Of a DNA stretch of 13,189 bases, positions 6,383-12,673 are shown piece after piece. A program made the translations under genes and the position numbers. Source of the stretch: JBOGEB01 sp050743125 (lineage in GTDB: Bacteria; Actinomycetota; Nitriliruptoria; Euzebyales; Egibacteraceae); assembly GCA_050743125.1 (NCBI GenBank), contig JBOGEB010000121.1:1-13189 (forward strand). The letters run 5' to 3'. The notes under the pieces are model-generated. The model searched no databases and was not told where the DNA came from. It saw only the letters and a program-made list of their open reading frames with translations. Each line of letters starts with the position of its first letter. Position 1 is the first letter of the stretch.

Positions 6383-7498
6383 CTACGGCTGTTCGTCCTG
6401 CTCCGGCTCCTCCGGCGGTTGAGAGGTCCACCAAGGCTCCTTCTGGGGAGGTGGCTCCTCGTCGGGCGCTGGCCGGTCCCGCAACTCGCCGTCAGGCTCG
6501 GGAATATCCGCCGATTCCTCAGCGACCGCGGGCGCGTCGAAACGCCGACGAATCTCCTGAGCCTCGTCGGGCTTCCCGGCTTTCTCAAGCAGCCGAGCGA
6601 AGTGGTGGGCAAACAGCGCGTGCTGGTTACCGTCGTAGTCCAGCGCGTCCATCAGTTCGCCAAATTGGCTCGCGACCGAGCTGCCGTTCGGGAACGGCTG
6701 CCCGCCGTCCAGCGACTCGAAGGAGAACTGGCGCGGCAGGACCGAGGCGGGTACCTCCGCGTTGTTGGCTGCGGCGGAGAGCCGGGCCAGCTCGCCGAGA
6801 AGGCGCACGGTGTCCTCGACGTCATGGTCCTTCTGCGCCAGCCACCATACGACCGCGCTGCCGGGGCTCTTCAGCACGTCATCGGCAAGGTACTCCCGCT
6901 TGCTGCGCTCGTGGTCGCGCTCGCGCTCCCAGATGTCCTGGTCCTTGCGCCGGTCCGACAGCTTGCGCAGCCGCGCCTGGTCGGCCTCGGACAGCATGAG
7001 CTGGACCTGCTCGGCCCATGCCTCCACGCCACCGGATGCGTCCGGCTGCACAGCGCCGAGCACACCGGCTAGCCTGTGCCTGACGACATCGACCCTGCTC
7101 GGGTCCTCCGTCGCGGTGACCGCCTGCGCCCGTGTGACGATCGCGTCGGCCGCGAGTTCGCCAGGGTTTGCGTGCTCCACCGTCGACCCCATTGCGGGGC
7201 GCCAGTACACCGCCGCGGAAAAGAGGAACTTGTAGTGGGCGACGGCACTCGGCAAGGCGACGTCGGCCACCAGCGTTTGCGAGACCTCGGGCTGCTCGAC
7301 TTGCGCGACCTTCGCCTCCCGCTCCCGTTGCGCGCGCCGCTGGATGCTCCTAGCCACCCGGACGTGTATGCCGACCAGCGGGACTATGAGCAGCAGCCAC
7401 GACCACACCGGCCAGCCGAGCGCTGCGCCAAGCACGACCGGCACCAACACAGCGGTAATCGTGAGAGCGGCCAGCAGGGTCTTCTCTTCGGCGGTCAT
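6383..7498 (-). CDS. Membrane-anchored coiled-coil protein, unknown function
   Basis: The 371-aa protein has two adjacent hydrophobic segments at about 7-28 and 31-48 (WSWLLLIVPLVGI), then a basic charged helix (RVARSIQRRAQREREAKVAQ). A globular region follows with YKFLFSAAVYWRP. A highly charged segment (KLSDRRKDQDIWERERDHER) suggests coiled coil, then SAVVWWLAQKDHDVEDTVRL. The last 70 residues are acidic and Pro-rich. A membrane hairpin plus globular domain plus coiled coil recalls SPFH/stomatin proteins, but I do not see enough to assign that family. It starts 21 bp after the NTPase stop with ggagg about 9 nt upstream of the ATG, so it is the fourth gene of the TIR operon. It may tether the complex to the membrane or act as a second effector; this is inference. 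Confidence 0.8.
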   Translation of the reverse strand: MTAEEKTLLAALTITAVLVPVVLGAALGWPVWSWLLLIVPLVGIHVRVARSIQRRAQREREAKVAQVEQPEVSQTLVADVALPSAVAHYKFLFSAAVYWRPAMGSTVEHANPGELAADAIVTRAQAVTATEDPSRVDVVRHRLAGVLGAVQPDASGGVEAWAEQVQLMLSEADQARLRKLSDRRKDQDIWERERDHERSKREYLADDVLKSPGSAVVWWLAQKDHDVEDTVRLLGELARLSAAANNAEVPASVLPRQFSFESLDGGQPFPNGSSVASQFGELMDALDYDGNQHALFAHHFARLLEKAGKPDEAQEIRRRFDAPAVAEESADIPEPDGELRDRPAPDEEPPPQKEPWWTSQPPEEPEQDEQP

Positions 7499-7519
7499 GG
7501 AGAGGCCTCCGGTACGGTG

Positions 7520-9517
7520 TCATAGGTAGAAGTCGATCCCTTGCGCGGCATCGATCTTGTGATTCAGGCGGTCGGTGATCCGAATCCGCTCTCCCCGGCG
7601 CCCGTCGGGTGCGTACGCCCAGTCGCGCGCAATGACGTACAAGCGGCTGAGCACGTCGTACCGGCCGTCGCACGAGTTGACCAGCACGTCGAGCAGACGA
7701 TCGCAGAACCGGTCATCCGCGCAAGCCGCCAACCAGACCCGCACCTGGGCGGCGCAGCGCAGCGAGGACGGCGCTGCCAGCACGGTCCTCCAGCCGCTGA
7801 CGAGCTGAGCCCGCACGGTCACATCCTCGATAAGAGGTGGCATCTGCAGGGAGGCAGCGGTGAGCCGGTCGGGGCCCGCTAGCTCAAGGAACAGGGCCGT
7901 GTCGGGGACCACTTCTCTCGGGTCGTGCGTGGCCCGGTCGCGTGTGACCCGGGCGAGCAGGTAGGAGCACAGGCGAGGGTCGCGGTCGACGAGGTCCAGC
8001 AGGGCGTCATACGCCGCTTCGCCGGCCGCATCTGAACGGCGCCGGAAGATGTGGTGCAGGCGGACCACAGCCTGTTTGGGATGGGTCGGCGCGATGACCT
8101 CCGAGCACACGAGGACGACTACCTGGGCGAGGTCTGACGACAAGTTGTAAGCCGTTGACCAGGTGTAGAGCTGGCGTCGGAAGAAAAAGCTGTACCGCTC
8201 GTGGCTCAGTCCACGCTCCAGTGCTCTGACGGCTTGCGGCAGTAGCTTCGATGGCCATCTGGGGTCGGTGCGCTTCGCCCAGTGTTCGGCCAAGTGCCGC
8301 AGGTCACCGGGTCGGTCGGTTCGTAGCGCCTGTTCAGCGAACGAGATGATCATCCTGTCCCGATCCTCACTGGTAAGCGGCGACTGGCTGATCGCGGTCC
8401 CCACCCAGTCGCGAAAGCCTTCTCTCAGGTCGGGGTAATCAGTCCAGAAATGGGTGCGCACCGCCCGGTCGTAAGCGAGCCGTGTGAAGCTAACCCGTCC
8501 AGCACCGTTCGCTTTCGCGCCGATCTCGGCGAGTTGCTCCCTGAAGCCTTTTCGCTCCAGTAGAGGAAGCTCGTCCTCAGGCTGCTTGAAGGTCTTGAGC
8601 AGCTCGGAGGTTGCCCCGCAGACCGCATCGGCTGGCGCTTCGCTGAGCATCGCGGTTGTTATCAGTAGGGCACGCTGCTGACCCGAGGCAAGCTCCTTCA
8701 TCTGTTCCGCGACCTTGTCGCTCCACTGGGTCAGCGCTTCGAGCGCCCCGCCCAGCCAGTGCGAGAACGCCTGCACAGGCTCCAACTTCCTGGCATCCTG
8801 GACCAGCCTGGCCAGCTCGGCGATGTCGCGCATCGGCGCGGAGCCCAACAGCGTCGGCAGGTCATCGATACCGAGTTGCTCTCTGCCGACCCGGATGCCG
8901 TCGCCGCGCAGGTGCTGCTGGAACACCTCCGTGCCGTTCGGCCTACCGATCTCCACAGGGGGCGGTCCGAGTTCCGCGTCCAGGTGGTACGTCCGGCTTT
9001 GAGGCAATACCACAACTAAGCGCGCGCCACGCTCATGCACCACGGCGCGGTATGCCCCTAGCTGCCGCAGCAGCGTGCCGTTATCTTTATCGCTCTCGTC
9101 GCTGATGGATAAGTCCAGCAGCAGGCGCTCCCCTGCGTCGACCGCGTCGCTGTCCAGCACCGGTCTGCCCGAGGAGTTTGACGTGTCCGGCAGCTCGCGG
9201 ATCAGGCCGCTCATATCAGACGGGTCGTGCAGCAGCATCTGCGCTGCGGCGCGCCGGCCGCTGCCTGGCGCACCCGTCAGCAGGACGCTCCCGTTGTCCT
9301 CCAGCAACTCTTGCGCCTGACCGTAGTTCCGTGGCTCGACGAACCGCGGGTACAGCCAGCGCATGTGCTCGTACGCGACAGCGCGCAGCTCACCCATGCG
9401 CACCAAACGCTCGCGAGACTGGTCGAAGATGTACACGGGAGCGTTGAACTGGTTTCCGGTTCCGGTGTTCACCGGCCCTTCAGAGTCGAAAAGGAACGAC
9501 GCCACGTGGGGGCTCAT
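7520..9517 (-). CDS. P-loop-like NTPase with N-terminal signalling motif
   Basis: This 665-aa protein is the putative sensor or scaffold of the TIR operon. Residues 14-24 are GPVNTGTGNQF, nearly identical to residues 200-210 of the TIR protein. A segment ending NGSVLLTGAPGSGRRAAAQM (about 75-94) has the shape of a Walker A loop, but the Lys and Ser/Thr are both Arg (GAPGSGRR, 82-89). RLLLDLS (131-137, Asp135) could be Walker B, and ARLVVVLPQ (165-173) a sensor-1 strand. From about 240 onward it is long, helical and repeat-like. This recalls STAND/NLR-type switch ATPases, although a standard NACHT or NB-ARC signature is not visible. Its ATG overlaps the TIR stop (ATGA, 9514-9517), giving coupled translation. 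Nucleotide hydrolysis is uncertain given the missing Lys. Confidence 0.82.
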   Translation of the reverse strand: MSPHVASFLFDSEGPVNTGTGNQFNAPVYIFDQSRERLVRMGELRAVAYEHMRWLYPRFVEPRNYGQAQELLEDNGSVLLTGAPGSGRRAAAQMLLHDPSDMSGLIRELPDTSNSSGRPVLDSDAVDAGERLLLDLSISDESDKDNGTLLRQLGAYRAVVHERGARLVVVLPQSRTYHLDAELGPPPVEIGRPNGTEVFQQHLRGDGIRVGREQLGIDDLPTLLGSAPMRDIAELARLVQDARKLEPVQAFSHWLGGALEALTQWSDKVAEQMKELASGQQRALLITTAMLSEAPADAVCGATSELLKTFKQPEDELPLLERKGFREQLAEIGAKANGAGRVSFTRLAYDRAVRTHFWTDYPDLREGFRDWVGTAISQSPLTSEDRDRMIISFAEQALRTDRPGDLRHLAEHWAKRTDPRWPSKLLPQAVRALERGLSHERYSFFFRRQLYTWSTAYNLSSDLAQVVVLVCSEVIAPTHPKQAVVRLHHIFRRRSDAAGEAAYDALLDLVDRDPRLCSYLLARVTRDRATHDPREVVPDTALFLELAGPDRLTAASLQMPPLIEDVTVRAQLVSGWRTVLAAPSSLRCAAQVRVWLAACADDRFCDRLLDVLVNSCDGRYDVLSRLYVIARDWAYAPDGRRGERIRITDRLNHKIDAAQGIDFYL
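9446..9478 (-). other. Shared 11-residue motif, NTPase N-terminal copy
   Basis: This encodes GPVNTGTGNQF, residues 14-24 of the NTPase. It is followed by NAPVYIF, a beta-prone stretch, before the P-loop domain begins. Confidence 0.85.
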
Positions 9518-10239
9518 CGCTCGTCGTTCGGGCGCTTGCGCCGGGAGCCGAACGTCTGGCGGATCCCGCCGCTGTTGCTTCCCGTCACGTAGTTCACGCC
9601 GTCGCCGGTGAACTGGTCCCCGGTGCCAGTGTGCACCGGCCCTCGGGGGTCCTTGACGACGGTGCTAGTGCCGCCGGTCTGCTGGTGAGCGTGGTCGCCT
9701 GCCCGCAACATCGTCGAGCCCCGCCCGTCGCCGATCCCCGGCTCTGGGACCTCCTTGGCCTGGTCGTGGGCGGCGAGCGAGGGGACGAGCTGCACGAGTT
9801 TGTCGCCCAACGCGCGGAGATCGGCTTCAAGGCTTTCGAGATCCAGCCCGTGATCTTGGCGGTTGGCGAGCGTGGCCAGCGCCTTTGGGAGGTCGGGCCA
9901 AAGCCGTATTCGCGGCGTGTCGCCTATCAGGACGGGAATGACACGCACGCCGTAGTCGAACGCCTCCAGGATCTCCCTGCGAACCCAGTCATCCTCGTGG
10001 TGCACGTTGTGGCCCTGCTTGTTGGTCGCGGTAAGCCAGCGGGGCCCGATGACCGCGAGCAGCACCTCGCTGTCATAGACGCCGGTAGGCAGCGCGCGGG
10101 TGTAGTCCTCGCCGAGCGCGATCGACTTCTTGTCGAGGAAGATCCGCTCGGAGCCGAATCGTTCGGACAGCCCCTTGTAGACCAAGCTCGCGAATGCCTC
10201 CTCGTCACCAGTGCGGTAGTTGATAAAGATCTCGGGCAT
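9514..10239 (-). CDS. TIR-domain effector with C-terminal signalling motif
   Basis: The 241-aa protein starts with a TIR domain: MPEIFINYRTGDEEAFASLV (box 1), RIFLDKKSIALGEDYTRAL (box 2 region), VLLAVIGPRWL (59-69) and DDWVRREILEAFDYGVRVIP (83-102). Glu89 in WVRREI corresponds to the catalytic glutamate of NAD-cleaving TIR domains, so NADase activity is plausible. After a helical segment (about 115-155), a linker leads to GPVHTGTGDQF (200-210) and a Gly/Asn-rich tail (TGDGVNYVTGSNSGG) with a basic end. The ATG at 10239 is preferred over 10302 because AAGGAG lies about 8 nt upstream and the TIR fold begins there. It is the second gene of the operon, 20 bp after the regulator and overlapping the NTPase gene by 4 bp. 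Confidence 0.92.
   Translation of the reverse strand: MPEIFINYRTGDEEAFASLVYKGLSERFGSERIFLDKKSIALGEDYTRALPTGVYDSEVLLAVIGPRWLTATNKQGHNVHHEDDWVRREILEAFDYGVRVIPVLIGDTPRIRLWPDLPKALATLANRQDHGLDLESLEADLRALGDKLVQLVPSLAAHDQAKEVPEPGIGDGRGSTMLRAGDHAHQQTGGTSTVVKDPRGPVHTGTGDQFTGDGVNYVTGSNSGGIRQTFGSRRKRPNDER
9610..9642 (-). other. Shared 11-residue motif, TIR C-terminal copy
   Basis: This encodes GPVHTGTGDQF, residues 200-210 of the TIR protein. It is identical at 28 of 33 bases and 9 of 11 residues to 9446-9478 in the NTPase gene. Confidence 0.85.
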
Positions 10240-10259
10240 GCGGAGTGCTCCTTGTCGGA

Positions 10260-11561
10260 TCAGACGGTGGGAACGCGCAGGGAGGCGGCGAGCCGTGGGC
10301 ACAGCGCACGAACCGCTCTGTTGGTGGGGAAGCGGGACAGGGTCCTGGCAAGGCGGCGAATGTCGGTACGGATCGTGGCCGAACCGACCACCCCGGCCGC
10401 GTCCAGCAGCGGCTCAGCGACCTCGCACGCGTGGTCGATATTGCCCGCCGCGGCATGGGCCAGCGCCCTGCGGATGCCATACCGGGTGCGCGAGCGCAGC
10501 GCGTGCGGGGGCAATCGGGCGACCTCGCGGTCGAGGACCTCGGCGGCCTCCCCTGGCCGGCCGAGATCGTGCAGGCACCAGCCGGTGATCATGGCGGTGG
10601 GGTCGATCAGGTTGGACGGCCCGAGCACTGGCTCGGTAGGGTCCGGCTGCGCGACCGCGAGCAGCCTGCGGGCGGAGTCCAGGCTGCGCAGGCAGGCGTG
10701 GAGACCGCCGGCGAGGGCGTGCCCCTCAGCCTCATGCAGCGCGGCCAGCCCGCGGATGTGGGGCGGGACTGAGCCAGCCTGTGCCCGGCGGCTCAACGCG
10801 ACGGTCTCGTCTGCGTCGTTGCGGTAGAGCGAGATGAGCGCCCGGCGCACCAAGGCGTAGCTTGCCAGGTCGTGGTCGTCGCCCGAGGCCGCCAGCTCAA
10901 CGGCGCGGTCGGTCCACCACAGCGTCGCCTCGTCATTGCCTGCCTCCTGGCACATCCAGCCGATGTACTCGGCGTACCGCGCGGCCAGGGTCAGCGCAGG
11001 ACCGCGTGTGCGGGCGTTTGGCTGGGCAGCGAGGCCCTGCAGTGTCTGCGTCTGCGCGATCAGCGCGGGCAGCACCACGGCGGGACTCGCGGTCTGGCCC
11101 ATGCGGCGGAGCTGATCGAACAGCGCGCGGAACCCCTCGAGCGGCGCGGCGCGCCGTGCGGTTGCCGACACGTCGTGGCTGCTGAGCTTGAGGTCCAACA
11201 CCGCGGCGGCGCCGGCCGCCAGGACCTGCCTGCGGTCAGCTAACCAGAACCAGCTCGTGCCGTCCGGTGCCAGGCTCATCGACCACACCTCGCTGTCGTT
11301 TGTTGTCTGTCCCGTGATCGCTTCTGGAACTCGCCGCCCGGAGGGCTGAGCGGGCACCAGCGCGGCGAGCGCGCCTGCCGCATCCAGGAGCGTGTCGCAG
11401 CGCGCGGCCAACTCCGGTGATGGCCTTTTGAGGCCCGTCTCGATCTTGCTGACGTAGCCCTTGCTGTAGTACAGCAATTGAGCCAATCGAGTGAGGGACA
11501 GGTCGGCAGCGGTCCGCAATCTCCGCAGCTCCGGCCCGAACGACGTCCACTGCTCGGTCAC
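10260..11561 (-). CDS. XRE-type HTH regulator with repeat-type C-terminus
   Basis: The 433-aa protein opens with a helix-turn-helix domain at about 8-65: FGPELRRLRTAADLSLTRLA, then LLYYSKGYVSKIETGLKRPS, the usual XRE/Cro-CI recognition layout. The remainder (about 110-430) is helical and TPR-like, e.g. AARYAEYIGWMCQEAGNDEA and SYALVRRALISLYRNDADE. Such HTH-TPR proteins are common actinobacterial regulators whose repeat domain may sense a ligand or partner. The start chosen is the GTG at 11561, preceded 5 nt upstream by ggagg; an in-frame GTG at 11579 is the alternative. It is the first gene of the four-gene operon, and a 12-bp palindrome lies about 49 bp upstream, so autoregulation is likely. 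Confidence 0.88.
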   Translation of the reverse strand: MTEQWTSFGPELRRLRTAADLSLTRLAQLLYYSKGYVSKIETGLKRPSPELAARCDTLLDAAGALAALVPAQPSGRRVPEAITGQTTNDSEVWSMSLAPDGTSWFWLADRRQVLAAGAAAVLDLKLSSHDVSATARRAAPLEGFRALFDQLRRMGQTASPAVVLPALIAQTQTLQGLAAQPNARTRGPALTLAARYAEYIGWMCQEAGNDEATLWWTDRAVELAASGDDHDLASYALVRRALISLYRNDADETVALSRRAQAGSVPPHIRGLAALHEAEGHALAGGLHACLRSLDSARRLLAVAQPDPTEPVLGPSNLIDPTAMITGWCLHDLGRPGEAAEVLDREVARLPPHALRSRTRYGIRRALAHAAAGNIDHACEVAEPLLDAAGVVGSATIRTDIRRLARTLSRFPTNRAVRALCPRLAASLRVPTV

Positions 11562-11609
11562 TCCCACCTCCACAGACACTTGTGAGAACGAATCACCCCG
11601 GGAAGATCA

Positions 11610-11621
11610 CCCTGTACAGGG
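11610..11621. promoter_or_regulatory. Candidate operator, 12-bp palindrome
   Basis: ccctgtacaggg is a perfect palindrome located 49 bp upstream of the HTH regulator start. Its position and symmetry suit binding by a dimeric XRE-type repressor, which would control the whole operon. The assignment to this regulator is inference. Confidence 0.45.
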
Positions 11622-11692
11622 AGTCTCCGGCTTGCTGCCAGCGGCCGTCATCGCCGTGTATCCACTGGTCACCGCATAGCCTCCGGCACGTT

Positions 11693-11717
11693 CAGCGCCG
11701 TCCGAGAGACGGCGCTG
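11693..11717. repeat. Perfect 10-bp hairpin in the operon upstream region
   Basis: The arms cagcgccgtc (11693-11702) and gacggcgctg (11708-11717) flank the 5-nt loop cgaga. It lies about 130 bp upstream of the regulator start. It could terminate transcription from the broken gene upstream (no strong T-run is seen on the minus strand), act in a leader, or be a binding site. Confidence 0.6.
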
Positions 11718-11827
11718 TCGGAATTTCTCTCTCAATTCTGGCAAAGAATCCGCTCGCGTTCATGTGTTCCACGCCGTTTCCCGTTTCCTCTTTGTGACTC
11801 CCAGTAGACGCCGCTCAGCGAGCATGG

Positions 11828-12101
11828 TCAGGAGGGATAGCGGGGCCGATCAGCGAGCCGAAGACCGGGCGCACGTCGGGGACCTGGCGGTGAACGGATC
11901 ATCCGCCAGTGCGGTTTCTCCGGATCGTCTTCTGCCAGTCGGGCAGCTCGGGCTTCGACGTAGCGCTGTTCGGGGGAGCTGTCGGTGCGGCCAGTTGGCA
12001 GGAGGAGCACGCCGCGGCGTAGTCGCCTGCCAGAACGCATCCCGCCCTGCCCGGTCATCATGGCTGTAGGACACGAACACCCGCCGCACCAACGCCACCA
12101 T
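11828..12101 (-). pseudogene. Broken TIR/SEFIR-type gene
   Basis: An ATG at 12101 opens MVALVRRVFVSYSHDDRAGR then DAFW. RRVFVSYSHDD is the typical first strand and loop of TIR or SEFIR domains in actinobacteria. After about 25 residues the family resemblance stops. The frame then runs through Arg/Pro-rich sequence, and a neighbouring frame gives a somewhat more protein-like stretch (YVEARAARLAEDDPEKPHWR) ending at 11828. No box 2 or catalytic region is found. I read it as an N-terminal remnant scrambled by deletion or frameshift. The 3' limit is uncertain. Confidence 0.55.
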
Positions 12102-12311
12102 CCCCAATGCCGGAAACGACAACGACGAGCATACGAACGCACCCCTGCCCATCGGCACCCGCCCTATGCCAATCCTCGACGACCGACCTGACCTGCCCCG
12201 AGGGGATGTGCATTCACGCCCCGGCAACCCAGCGCCCGCCTCGACCAGTCGTCCCTACCGCCGCTGCTCAAGGGCACAGGCACCAACCATGCGATACGCG
12301 CAGATCGCTAG
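12102..12311. other. Intergenic DNA between the TIR relic and the IS
   Basis: No supported gene. It contains tgacctgcccc at 12189-12199, which also occurs at the left end of the insertion sequence (12317-12327). Confidence 0.4.
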
Positions 12312-12382
12312 TGGTCTGACCTGCCCCTAACTTTCCGGACAGTAGACCCACTAAGGTTATACTGGTCCGAAAAGGATAAAAG

Positions 12383-12673
12383 GTGCCACAATCTCGCAGA
12401 AAATTCTCTCCCGAGCTCAGGGAAGAAGCCGTCAAGATGGTGCTCGACCCTCCCCGTCCGATCGCACAGGTCGCCCGCGAGTTGGGGCTCAACGAAGGCA
12501 CGCTCGGGAACTGGGTCAACGCCTGGCGAAAAGAGCACACCGACGACGAGGCGGCGCTGACGGTGTCCGAGCGCGCCCGGCTTCGTGAGCTCGAGCGTGA
12601 GATCCGCGGCCTGCGCACGCAGAACGGGCTCCTGAAAAAAGCAGCGGCCTTCTTCGCGTCGAGGCAACAGTGA
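12383..12673 (+). CDS. IS3-family transposase OrfA
   Basis: The 96-aa protein begins at a GTG with an A/G-rich ggataaaag upstream. It has the helix-turn-helix of IS3 OrfA: KFSPELREEAVKMVL, PIAQVARELGLNEGTLGNWV, then a leucine-zipper-like helix (ERARLRELEREIRGL) ending in LLKKAAAFFAS. OrfA binds the IS ends and is also the N-terminal part of the fused transposase made by frameshifting. Length and order are normal. Positions near the end usually read ENRELRxENEFL, but here read EIRGL and QNGLL. Confidence 0.92.
   Translation: MPQSRRKFSPELREEAVKMVLDPPRPIAQVARELGLNEGTLGNWVNAWRKEHTDDEAALTVSERARLRELEREIRGLRTQNGLLKKAAAFFASRQQ
12635..12641 (+). promoter_or_regulatory. Programmed -1 frameshift site (AAAAAAG)
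   Basis: The A6G run lies 33 bases before the orfA stop. Slipping back one base here leads into the frame that reads SSGLLRVEATVSEQYALVDA, which is the normal start of IS3 OrfB. This matches the frameshift signal of the family. Confidence 0.65.

Noticed and set aside
6331..7072. Plus-strand frames opposite the membrane protein gene
   Set aside because: Antisense to a gene with a clear ribosome-binding site, membrane segments and operon spacing.
9631..10827. Plus-strand open frame of 398 codons across the TIR and regulator genes
   Set aside because: It spans the junction of two real genes on the other strand and has shadow composition.
12189..12199. tgacctgcccc, matching 12317-12327 at the IS left end, considered as a second IS end
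   Set aside because: Only 11 bp match, it lacks the leading tggtc, and there is no associated target duplication; probably coincidence or a minor remnant.
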